Of a DNA stretch of 58,977 bases, positions 36,113 to 43,417 are shown piece by piece. How positions within the stretch are numbered: the stretch's first letter is position 1; the number at the start of each line of letters is the position of its first letter. The notes under the pieces were generated by a model. That model saw nothing but the letters and a program-made list of their open reading frames with translations. It ran no database searches and was not told where the DNA came from. Position numbers and translations under genes: made by a program. Source of the stretch: Arcobacteraceae bacterium (lineage in GTDB: Bacteria; Campylobacterota; Campylobacteria; Campylobacterales; Arcobacteraceae); contig JAOZJU010000002.1 in the NCBI GenBank assembly GCA_029935705.1, forward strand, positions 1 to 58,977, given 5' to 3'.

Positions 36113-38797
36113 CTATTTTAACTCAGCCCAGTTTTTTCCCACAAACGAAGAGCATCGTAGTGGCACTTCTAACTTGTATATATTTTCCATGATATGAACG
36201 ATTTTTTCTTTTATCTCATCTATAGAGTTTTCTTCAACTTCAAATATAAGCTCATCGTGGATCTGTAAAAGCATCTTAACATCGTCGTTGTTTTTAAACT
36301 CTTCTTCTATTTTGATCATAGATAGCTTGATGATATCTGAAGCAGTGCCTTGAAATACTGTATTTACAGCCTCTCTTAAAAAACCAGCTTTTTGCATACC
36401 ATTTGCCCTATCAAAATCAAAAAATCTTTTTCTACCAAGGATAGTCTCAACATAACCATGAGTTAAAACAAACTTTTCTATATTTTGTAGATATTGTTTG
36501 ACAGTTTTAAACTTATCAAAATAACTATCAATATAATTTTTTGCTTCTTTTGTAGTGGTGTTTATAGTTTGTGAGAGTTTTTTAGCACCCATACCATATA
36601 TAAGCCCAAAGTTTATCGATTTTGCTATTGGTCTGTATTCATCTGCTTTTGTTTCACCAAAAATGATTGAAGCTGTTTCTCTATGAATATCCATACCATC
36701 TACAAATGCCTTGACAAGTGCTTCATCTTTGCTAAAGTGTGCTAGAACTCTTAACTCTATTTGTGAATAATCCACACTTAAAAGAAGTTTGCCAGCAGAA
36801 GCTACAAATGCCTCTCTTATCTCTTTGCCACGAGTTGATCTTACTGGTATATTTTGTAGGTTTGGATTTTTGCTACTTAGTCGCCCAGTTGCCGTGCCTG
36901 TATGTGTAAAAGAGCTATATACTCTTGCTTGTTTGTCATCTTGTGACAACTCAATAAGAGGCAATATATAAGTGGATAGTAGCTTGTTTAACTGTCTATA
37001 TTTGATGATATATGAAACTATAATATGGGATGATTTGATAGTTTCCAATACAGATTCATCGGTGCTATATCCTGTTTTTGTTTTTTTGGTTGCTTTAAGA
37101 GATAGTTTGTCAAAAAGCACGACACTCAACTGTTGGGTTGATTTGATATTAAACCTATCTCCTGCTATATCGTATATCTGCTCTTGTATTTGTTTGATAT
37201 CTGTCTCATATCTTTTTTGTAAATTTATCAAAAAACCTCTATCTACCTTTATGCCGTGTCGTTCCATAGTTATAAGAACAGACACAAAAGCAAACTCTAT
37301 ATCAAAAGCTATCTTTTTAAAGTTTTGGTATTTGTCTATCTTAAATTGTTGCATAAAAAAATCAAAAAGCTTTTTGGTATATATAGCATCTTCACTTGCA
37401 TACAAAGAGGCTTTTTCTATATCAAGAGTTGAAAAATCCTGCCCTTTTTTGACTACATCTTTAAATGCAATCATCTTATGAGAAAGATATCTTAAAGACA
37501 ATTTGTCTAACCCTACAGGCGAACTACTATCAAGTAGCCATGCCATGATCATAGTATCAGCATATAACTTAAGCTCTATATCAAAGTTTCGTTTGATAAT
37601 CTCAAAATCATATTTGAAGTTTTGGACTACTAGTTTAAAGTTGTTTAGTATATTTATAGCTTCAAAAGCAGTTTGTTTTGAGATCTGTTTTCCTACTCCC
37701 AAATAGTTGTGATCTATAGGACAATAGTATCCAATATCGTTTTCAAAAGAGAATGAAAAGCCAACTATCTTTGCTGTTTTGGAATCTTTGCTTGTAGTTT
37801 CAGTATCAAATGCTACTATATTTTCCTCTTTTATCTGTTTAAGAACTTCAAAAAGTTTGTTTTCATCATCTAAAACTATAGTTTGAAACTCTTGTTTTTT
37901 CTCTTTTTGCGGTTGTTTGGTTTTGTAGCTTAGGCCATTTGAGTTTACTCTTTGAAGGATTTTGTTCATATCAAACTCTATTAAAGCATCTTCTATCTTT
38001 AAGATAGGATTTTCTACAGGAAGTTTCATATCATCTTCTAACTTAAAATCAAAACAATCATCATGCAAAGTTACAAGTTTTTTACTCATAAAAGCATTTT
38101 GTTTGTTTGCTTTAAGTAGTGTTTGCCATCTTGGTTTTTGGATATTTTCAATATTGTCATATATAGCTTGCAAGGTGTTAAATTCAGACACAAGTGCTTG
38201 TGCTGTTTTGTCTCCTACACCTTTTACACCAGGTATATTGTCTACACTATCGCCAACCAATGCTTGATAATCAGCAAAATTTTGTGGATAGACTTGGTAT
38301 TTTTCAAAACAATAATTTTCGTCTATCTTCTCTTTTTTTATAGGGTTGAAAAGATATATATCGCTTTTGTCGTCTATAAGTTGATAGAGGTCTTTATCGT
38401 GGCTTACAACTATGGTGCTAATATCAAGCTGTTTTGTATTTTTGCATATAGTAGCTATGATATCATCAGCTTCAAAACCAGATATCTCTATAGTTTTAAA
38501 GCCCATATCTTTTATCCACGATATAGCAAGTGGAAGTTGTCTTAGTAGGTCATCTGGTGCTTGTGTTCTGTTTGCTTTGTATTGTGGATATATATCGTGG
38601 CGAAATGTTTCTCCTTTGCTATCAAGAGCAAATACTATATAGTCAGTCTTAAAATCCTTGCCTATATTTGCAATAAAATTCATAAACCCAGTAAGCAAAC
38701 CAGTAGGAAAACCATTTGTTGCCCTAAGTGGGGGTAGGGCATAATAGCTTCTAAAAAGAAACCCAAATGTATCTATGACGGTGATAGTTTTTCTCAT
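36113..38797 (-). CDS. polA: DNA polymerase I
   Basis: 894 residues. The 5' nuclease domain (about 1-285) shows VIDTFGFLFRSYYA, SGFEADDIIAT, SHDKDLYQL and GVKGVGDKTA. The 3'-5' exonuclease domain (about 310-490) retains D331-T-E333, so proofreading is likely intact. The polymerase domain has motif A (LLSVDYSQIELRVLAHFS), motif B (RPIAKSINFGLIYGMG) and motif C (LLQIHDELIFEV). It carries out repair and Okazaki fragment processing. GGTAAAAT precedes the ATG. Confidence 0.97.
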   Translation of the reverse strand: MRKTITVIDTFGFLFRSYYALPPLRATNGFPTGLLTGFMNFIANIGKDFKTDYIVFALDSKGETFRHDIYPQYKANRTQAPDDLLRQLPLAISWIKDMGFKTIEISGFEADDIIATICKNTKQLDISTIVVSHDKDLYQLIDDKSDIYLFNPIKKEKIDENYCFEKYQVYPQNFADYQALVGDSVDNIPGVKGVGDKTAQALVSEFNTLQAIYDNIENIQKPRWQTLLKANKQNAFMSKKLVTLHDDCFDFKLEDDMKLPVENPILKIEDALIEFDMNKILQRVNSNGLSYKTKQPQKEKKQEFQTIVLDDENKLFEVLKQIKEENIVAFDTETTSKDSKTAKIVGFSFSFENDIGYYCPIDHNYLGVGKQISKQTAFEAINILNNFKLVVQNFKYDFEIIKRNFDIELKLYADTMIMAWLLDSSSPVGLDKLSLRYLSHKMIAFKDVVKKGQDFSTLDIEKASLYASEDAIYTKKLFDFFMQQFKIDKYQNFKKIAFDIEFAFVSVLITMERHGIKVDRGFLINLQKRYETDIKQIQEQIYDIAGDRFNIKSTQQLSVVLFDKLSLKATKKTKTGYSTDESVLETIKSSHIIVSYIIKYRQLNKLLSTYILPLIELSQDDKQARVYSSFTHTGTATGRLSSKNPNLQNIPVRSTRGKEIREAFVASAGKLLLSVDYSQIELRVLAHFSKDEALVKAFVDGMDIHRETASIIFGETKADEYRPIAKSINFGLIYGMGAKKLSQTINTTTKEAKNYIDSYFDKFKTVKQYLQNIEKFVLTHGYVETILGRKRFFDFDRANGMQKAGFLREAVNTVFQGTASDIIKLSMIKIEEEFKNNDDVKMLLQIHDELIFEVEENSIDEIKEKIVHIMENIYKLEVPLRCSSFVGKNWAELK

Positions 38798-38835
38798 ATT
38801 TTACCTTTTGTGATATAATTGTATCTAAAAAAGTT

Positions 38836-38878
38836 AAAACTGTTTACTAAGTGGGTTTATAAACTATTTGACAGTTTT
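38836..38878 (-). terminator. Terminator-like hairpin after the rhodanese gene
   Basis: AAAACTGT (38836-38843) and ACAGTTTT (38871-38878) form an 8-base stem with a 27-base loop that itself contains the palindrome GTTTATAAAC. On the minus strand the stem begins in the last codons of the rhodanese gene and is followed by AACTTTTTT. Confidence 0.5.
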
Positions 38879-39262
38879 TTTGCCCTTATCAATCCAACCG
38901 TAGTTTATGCCTCCGTCTAACTCTTGGACATTTGTGTATCCATTTTCGTTCAAAAATCTACCTACTGCTTTTGTCCTATTTGCATGAGCACATACCAATA
39001 CAAATGGAGTATCTTTGGTTTTTACTATTTTTGTAAATTTTGCCATCCATTTTTGGATATCATATGCACCTTTGCTGTCAAAAAATGTAAGCTTGTGACT
39101 ACCTTTTATAGTGCCATATTGTTTAAATTCGTCAGCTCTTCTTATGTCTATGATAGCTATTTTGCCATCTTTTACTATCTGTTCTACATCGCTTGTACTT
39201 ATCGTTTTAAATTGCGCCATTAGTGATACTCCTATCATCATAATAAAAATTATTTTTTTCAT
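38864..39262 (-). CDS. Periplasmic rhodanese-like protein
   Basis: 132 residues with a signal-like N-terminus (IIFIMMIGVSLMA). A single rhodanese domain has AIIDIRRADEFKQYGTIKGS and the active-site loop C91-AHANRT. It probably handles sulfane sulfur in the periplasm. The start overlaps the DUF302 gene by four bases. It is the last gene of the unit that begins at 39944. Confidence 0.88.
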   Translation of the reverse strand: MKKIIFIMMIGVSLMAQFKTISTSDVEQIVKDGKIAIIDIRRADEFKQYGTIKGSHKLTFFDSKGAYDIQKWMAKFTKIVKTKDTPFVLVCAHANRTKAVGRFLNENGYTNVQELDGGINYGWIDKGKKTVK

Positions 39263-39684
39263 TTTGTCGCTCCTTTTATCATATTGTTTATTTTGTTTGA
39301 TATACTATCTAATATCACACAATTTTTTACTTTATAACTATTTTTAAGATCACTATATTTGTCATATTTTACTATAACTTCATCATCTAAATTTTCATAT
39401 ATCATAACTTTTTGCGGTAAAGCATATGCGACCTTGCTGTCGTGCATCATCACTCTTGCAGTATCTTTTGGGTTGTCAAATATCACTACAACTGAGTTGT
39501 TGCTGTATGCACCTTTTGTTTTTGCATTTTTTTTGTGATCTATCGTGGCATATATTGTATAGCCATTTTTTTTGATAGATTGTTTTATATTTTTCACGGT
39601 TTTTTCAAACTTAAAACTGCTTTTAAGTTCAACTGCATGGATAGATAAAGCTATACATACTAAAACCAAAACTACTCTTTTCAT
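39259..39684 (-). CDS. DUF302-family exported protein
   Basis: 141 residues with a signal peptide (VVLVLVCIALSIHA). The DUF302 domain shows FEKTVKNIKQSIKKNGYTIYATIDH, then VVVIFDNPKDTARVMMHDSKVAYALPQKVMIYE. Biochemical function is unknown. Proteins of this family often sit near sulfur or heavy-metal genes. It is coupled to the rhodanese gene by a four-base overlap. Confidence 0.85.
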   Translation of the reverse strand: MKRVVLVLVCIALSIHAVELKSSFKFEKTVKNIKQSIKKNGYTIYATIDHKKNAKTKGAYSNNSVVVIFDNPKDTARVMMHDSKVAYALPQKVMIYENLDDEVIVKYDKYSDLKNSYKVKNCVILDSISNKINNMIKGATK

Positions 39685-39708
39685 AAATCGCTCCTTTTGA
39701 GTATTTTA

Positions 39709-39739
39709 AAATCTTTATACAACTATTGTGTAAAGATTT
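39709..39739 (-). terminator. Hairpin between DUF2892 and DUF302 genes
   Basis: AAATCTTTA and TAAAGATTT are perfect 9-base complements around a 13-base loop, starting just past the DUF2892 stop. The following T run is short, so it may reduce rather than end transcription into DUF302-rhodanese. Confidence 0.4.
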
Positions 39740-39740
39740 G

Positions 39741-39944
39741 TTATTTTTTATCTGCCGAGTCGCTCTTGCAAACAGTAGTTATGCCACATACTGGATACAA
39801 CGGACACCAACCTATAAGTGCAGTGCCTAGTGGTATGAGACCTATAAGTCCCAATAAACTTTGAGTATATACTCCATATCCAATGATCGCTAGACCCAAA
39901 ACTATCCTAATAGTTTTATCTGTTTTTCCTACATTTTTATTCAT
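39741..39944 (-). CDS. DUF2892 (YgaP-like) membrane protein
   Basis: 67 residues. MNKNVGKTDKTIRIVLGLAI is the DUF2892 opening. Two hydrophobic helices follow, with the family's GWCPLYPVCGI motif. In E. coli such a domain is fused to a rhodanese (YgaP); here the rhodanese is a separate gene two positions downstream. It is first in a unit driven by the promoter at 39971-40014. Ribosome binding site AAAAGGAAACAAA. Confidence 0.9.
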   Translation of the reverse strand: MNKNVGKTDKTIRIVLGLAIIGYGVYTQSLLGLIGLIPLGTALIGWCPLYPVCGITTVCKSDSADKK

Positions 39945-39970
39945 TTTGTTTCCTTTTATTTTTGTATGAT

Positions 39971-40014
39971 ATTATACCATAATATATCTTAAGTTGCTGT
40001 AACATATGTTACAG
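39971..40014 (-). promoter_or_regulatory. Predicted Crp/Fnr-type operator and promoter for DUF2892 unit
   Basis: The 18-base perfect palindrome CTGTAACATATGTTACAG (39997-40014) is centred 29.5 bases upstream of a TATAAT box (39976-39971). Counting TATAAT as -12 to -7, the centre falls at -41.5, the position used by Crp/Fnr activators that touch RNA polymerase directly. The same arrangement occurs at 41806-41848. Confidence 0.75.
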
Positions 40015-40063
40015 GGCACCTCTAAAAACCTCTATAACTCATAGAGGTTTTTAGAGGTGCCCT
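40013..40063. repeat. Palindromic repeat, copy B (complete)
   Basis: AGGGCACCTCTAAAAACCTC at one end is the exact complement of the other end, around the centre TATAACTCATA, making a near-perfect 51-base hairpin. It starts in the last two bases of the operator at 39997-40014 and ends within the stop codon of the Crp/Fnr gene, so it may also act as that gene's terminator. Confidence 0.85.
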
Positions 40064-40676
40064 ACAGTAACTCTATTTTGCCCCTATGAATTTTAAGCTT
40101 CTTTTTGTTTTCAAGTTCTTTTAAAACTCTGCTTACTACTACTCTTGAAGTGCTTAATTTTTCAGCTATTTGTTCATGAGTTGTAGTAATTGTGGTGCTA
40201 TTTTTGGACAACAAATATGCCAAAATCCTAGCATCTAATTTTTTATATTTTATATCTTCTATGAGGGTAGTAAGTGAATTAAACTTGATAGAAAAAAGTG
40301 AAAATATAAAATCCTGATATTTTTCATTTTGTTTCATAAGTTGTTTTGTTATATCATAAGATATCAAACATCCTTTTATATCTGTTGAGGCAGTAGCAGT
40401 GGCTATCACTTTTGTTTGTGATATAGCACTTGCTGTGTTTATGATACATTGCTCACCAGCACCTATCGTATATAACTCAATTGGTTCAATTTTGTCATCA
40501 CTATATATACTCAAACTTACATTACCATCAGATAAGAGTAAAATATCATTGCATATATCCTCTTGATAAAAAAGCACAGTGTTTTTATTTATAGATATTG
40601 GTCTTAAGTTTGATGACAAAAACTCTTTTTGTTTATCATCAAAAAAATCTACAAACGAAAACTTACTTATATCCAT
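40062..40676 (-). CDS. Crp/Fnr-family transcriptional regulator
   Basis: 204 residues. The N-terminal cyclic-nucleotide-binding-like domain (about 25-125) has VLFYQEDICNDILLLSDGNV and IGAGEQCIINTASAIS. A long dimer helix follows, and the C-terminal winged helix reads THEQIAEKLSTSRVVVSRVLKELE. Fnr's N-terminal cysteine cluster is absent; three Cys lie inside the sensor domain. It is the third gene of the DsrE-TlpA-regulator unit. The palindromes at 39997 and 41833 are its likely targets. Confidence 0.92.
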   Translation of the reverse strand: MDISKFSFVDFFDDKQKEFLSSNLRPISINKNTVLFYQEDICNDILLLSDGNVSLSIYSDDKIEPIELYTIGAGEQCIINTASAISQTKVIATATASTDIKGCLISYDITKQLMKQNEKYQDFIFSLFSIKFNSLTTLIEDIKYKKLDARILAYLLSKNSTTITTTHEQIAEKLSTSRVVVSRVLKELENKKKLKIHRGKIELL

Positions 40677-40677
40677 A

Positions 40678-41196
40678 CTATTTTTTTAACCTGTTTATCA
40701 AAGATACGGCCTCACCTACAGATAGATGAAAGTTACTAAATCTTATGATACCTTGTTTATCTACTATGATAGTCCAAGGTGTTCCACCTGTTTGGTAGTT
40801 ACTCATAAACTTTGACCTTAAACCATTTACACCGCTATGACCTACTGGCATAGTTAGTTTGTATTTTTTGACTATCTCTCTCGCTGCTTGTTCATCATTT
40901 GAGCTAAAACCTTCAAATGTAGTTTGTATCGCTACAAAAGCTACATCTTTGTCATCTTTGTATATCTTTGACAATCTGCTCAAAGTTGGAAATCCATGAC
41001 TGTGACAACCAGGACACCAACTTTGAAAACCATAGAGATATAGAACTTTGCCTTTAAAATCATCTATATCCAAATCTTTTTTATAAGTTTGTATCCAACT
41101 ATCAACTTCAAACTGTTTTGCTTTTTGTCCTATTAGCCTATCTGCACTATATACACTTGATACAACCAACAAAACCGATAAAAAAAACTTCAACAT
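40678..41196 (-). CDS. Periplasmic TlpA/redoxin-like thiol-disulfide protein
   Basis: 172 residues with a signal peptide (FFLSVLLVVSSVYSA). The thioredoxin fold has active site C61-PG-C64 in GFQSWCPGCHSHGFPTL and the cis-Pro loop GGTPWTIIVDKQG. It probably reduces or exchanges disulfides in the periplasm. It ends one base before the regulator start. A strong hairpin and then AAAAAGGAGAAT precede its start. Confidence 0.9.
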   Translation of the reverse strand: MLKFFLSVLLVVSSVYSADRLIGQKAKQFEVDSWIQTYKKDLDIDDFKGKVLYLYGFQSWCPGCHSHGFPTLSRLSKIYKDDKDVAFVAIQTTFEGFSSNDEQAAREIVKKYKLTMPVGHSGVNGLRSKFMSNYQTGGTPWTIIVDKQGIIRFSNFHLSVGEAVSLINRLKK

Positions 41197-41210
41197 ATAT
41201 TCTCCTTTTT

Positions 41211-41235
41211 TGTTATAGGGAAAATCCCTATAACA
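41211..41235 (-). promoter_or_regulatory. Perfect hairpin between DsrE-like and TlpA-like genes
   Basis: TGTTATAGGGA-AAA-TCCCTATAACA, an 11-base perfect stem with a 3-base loop, ends a few bases before the ribosome binding site of the TlpA-like gene. There is no T run after it on the minus strand. It may protect or separate the mRNA segments rather than end transcription. Confidence 0.55.
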
Positions 41236-41277
41236 TATTATCTAAAAATAATAAATCTACTAATTAATCAGAGTGTT

Positions 41278-41709
41278 CTAATACTCAAAAGTTTTAGCAT
41301 CTTTATCTAACATAGCTTTTAAAATTGGAGGTGGCATAGATATTTTTGCACCTTTTATGAAGTCGCTCTGTTTTAGACCATTTACTTTTGCACACATACC
41401 ACACACAAGTATATCTGCACCTGATTCAACCATCTTTTTCAATATCTCTTTGATAGTTTTTTTCTTTGCTGGAAACTTTGGAGCCCAACCATCTTTTGTA
41501 ACATATTTTAACGAGTTGGCACCTATAACTACAGTTACTTTTGCACCCTCTTTAGATGCACCCCAAGCTAAAGCTGTCCCAAGTCCAGATGACATCAAAT
41601 CTCCACTAGCAAGTGTTACTACCATCTTTTTCCCACTAAATGGTTTTGCAATACCGGCAACCCCAACAATCAACAACATAACTATCGCTATTTTTAAAAT
41701 ATTTTTCAT
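41278..41709 (-). CDS. DsrE-like exported or membrane-anchored protein
   Basis: 143 residues from ATG 41709, chosen because GGATAAAT precedes it; an upstream ATG at 41757 would begin inside a repeat. An N-terminal helix (ILKIAIVMLLIVGVAGIA) is followed by a DsrE/YchN-type fold: VVTLASGDLMSSGLGTALAWG, VTVVIGANSLKYV, and the C-terminal ADILVCGMCAKVNGL with Cys103 and Cys106 in CGMC. DsrE proteins carry sulfur as persulfide. It is first in the DsrE-TlpA-regulator unit. Confidence 0.82.
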   Translation of the reverse strand: MKNILKIAIVMLLIVGVAGIAKPFSGKKMVVTLASGDLMSSGLGTALAWGASKEGAKVTVVIGANSLKYVTKDGWAPKFPAKKKTIKEILKKMVESGADILVCGMCAKVNGLKQSDFIKGAKISMPPPILKAMLDKDAKTFEY

Positions 41710-41758
41710 ATTTATCCTTTTTTTTGTTTTCACACTTATTTTAGGCAAAATTGCCACT

Positions 41759-41790
41759 TCTATGAACTATAGAGTTTTTAGAGGTGCCCT
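41759..41790. repeat. Palindromic repeat, copy C (partial)
   Basis: About 32 bases, TCTATGAACTATAGAGTTTT then TAGAGGTGCCCT, match one half and the centre of copy B; the other arm is lost or replaced by GGCAAAATTGCC. It lies in the predicted leader of the DsrE-like gene, between its promoter and start codon. Confidence 0.7.
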
Positions 41791-41805
41791 TTAGTATGAA
41801 ATAGC

Positions 41806-41848
41806 ATTATAACATATTTTGTTATGTTTGTCTGTAACTTGTGTTACA
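41806..41848 (-). promoter_or_regulatory. Predicted Crp/Fnr-type operator and promoter for DsrE unit
   Basis: TGTAACTTGTGTTACA (41833-41848) is centred 29.5 bases upstream of TATAAT (41811-41806), exactly the spacing seen at 39971-40014. The half sites TGTAAC and GTTACA are identical to those of the other operator; only the 4-base centre differs. Confidence 0.72.
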
Positions 41849-42064
41849 CTATTTTTTTAGCGAAACCAATTGACCAAGTGCCGAATAATACACAAGTTTT
41901 AAAGTGCTTCTAATCAAACATATCTTAAATTTATCAAATTAGATTATATAGATTATGCAACTATTTACTTTAAGTGATTTTTTAAGTTCTATATAATATG
42001 AATTAGAGGGTTCACAATAAAGAAAATTTAGATAAAATAGTAACAAACAAACAAAAGGAAACAA
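41849..42064. other. Divergent intergenic region upstream of mqo
   Basis: No gene was seen. For mqo, TATAAT at 41992-41997 or TAAAAT at 42033-42038 could be the -10 box. AAAAGGAAACAA is the ribosome binding site just before the ATG at 42065. Confidence 0.45.
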
Positions 42065-43417
42065 ATGACAAAAAACGATAAAGTCTATGAACTACTGATA
42101 GTAGGTGGAGGAGTCTCTGGTTCAGCACTTTTTTATGAAGTGGCAACCTATACAGATATAAAATCAGTATGTTTACTTGAAAAGTATGACGAACTTTCAC
42201 TTTTGAACTCAAATGCCACTGCAAATTCTCAAACAATACATTGTGGCGATATAGAGACAAACTATACTTTAGAAAAAGCAAAAAAAGTCAAAATAACAGC
42301 AAATATGATTGAAAAATATTGTCTCCAACACAACTATCAAGATAAAATTATGTTCAAACATCAAAAGATGGCTATAGGTATAGGATACGAAGAGTGCAAA
42401 TTTATGCTCAAACGATACGAAGAGTTTAAAGAGCTTTATCCATATCTTGAAGTGTATGATAAACAAAAACTTGAACAAATCGAGCCATCGCTTATATTTG
42501 ACAAAAACGGCAACGGCAGAGATGAAGAGATAGTAGGAGTTGGAGTAAAAGATGAATATACCACAGTAAATTTTAAAGCCCTAAGCCAATCATTTATAGA
42601 CAATGCAAAGAAAAACAAAGATGTGCAAGCTGATATATTTTTCAATTCTCAAGTAAAAAAGATGACAAAAAAAGATGATATATATATGGTAAAAACAAAA
42701 AACAAAACCTATAAAGCAAAGATGGTCATAGTAAATGCTGGAGCACATAGTCTATTTTTAGCTCATAGTATGGGATATGGAAAGCATTTTGGTCAAATAC
42801 CAATAGCTGGTAGTTTTTATAAAGCCAACAAGCACATACTAAAAGGCAAGGTCTATATGGTGCAAAATCCCAAACTTCCCTTTGCAGCACTTCACGGCGA
42901 CCCAGATGTGACACTTGATGACAATACAAGGTTTGGTCCTACTGCTTTGGTACTTCCAAAATTGGAGAGATTTAGAAGTGGAACTTATATGGACTTTTTT
43001 AAGACATTGCAACTTGATATAAATATACTAAAGATATTTTACAATCTTTTCAAAGATAGTCAAATACGAAACTATATTTTGCGAAACTTTTTGTTTGAGG
43101 TGCCATATTTTGGAAAATTGGCATTTTTAAAAGATGCCAGAAAGATAGTGCCATCTTTAACAGCAAAAGATATATCATATGCGAAAGGTTTTGGCGGGGT
43201 AAGAGGTCAAATACTTGACAAGAAAAATCAAAAACTTATGTTAGGTGAAGCATCGATAGATACAGGTGAGGGAATTTTGTTTAATATGACACCATCGCCT
43301 GGAGCAACTTCATGTTTGGGCAATGCTAAACGAGATGTGCAAATAGCATGTGATTATTTAGGCAAAAAATTTGACAAAAAAAAGTTTGAAGCAGAATTAG
43401 AAGAGGAACAAAAATGA
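42065..43417 (+). CDS. mqo: Malate:quinone oxidoreductase (FAD)
   Basis: 450 residues, the length of the Campylobacterota Mqo type. The FAD-binding start is LLIVGGGVSGSALFYEVA. Further segments are NSQTIHCGDIETNY, NAGAHSLFLAHSMG, LHGDPDVTLDDNTRFGPTALVLPKLERFR and GEGILFNMTPSPGATSCLGNA. It oxidises malate to oxaloacetate and reduces quinone at the inner membrane, in place of NAD malate dehydrogenase. Its stop overlaps the next start by four bases. Confidence 0.92.
   Translation: MTKNDKVYELLIVGGGVSGSALFYEVATYTDIKSVCLLEKYDELSLLNSNATANSQTIHCGDIETNYTLEKAKKVKITANMIEKYCLQHNYQDKIMFKHQKMAIGIGYEECKFMLKRYEEFKELYPYLEVYDKQKLEQIEPSLIFDKNGNGRDEEIVGVGVKDEYTTVNFKALSQSFIDNAKKNKDVQADIFFNSQVKKMTKKDDIYMVKTKNKTYKAKMVIVNAGAHSLFLAHSMGYGKHFGQIPIAGSFYKANKHILKGKVYMVQNPKLPFAALHGDPDVTLDDNTRFGPTALVLPKLERFRSGTYMDFFKTLQLDINILKIFYNLFKDSQIRNYILRNFLFEVPYFGKLAFLKDARKIVPSLTAKDISYAKGFGGVRGQILDKKNQKLMLGEASIDTGEGILFNMTPSPGATSCLGNAKRDVQIACDYLGKKFDKKKFEAELEEEQK

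Noticed and set aside
41710-41757. 16-residue N-terminal extension of the DsrE-like protein from an upstream ATG
   Set aside because: That ATG lies in repeat-derived sequence without a ribosome binding site, while ATG 41709 has GGATAAAT before it and begins a normal membrane signal.
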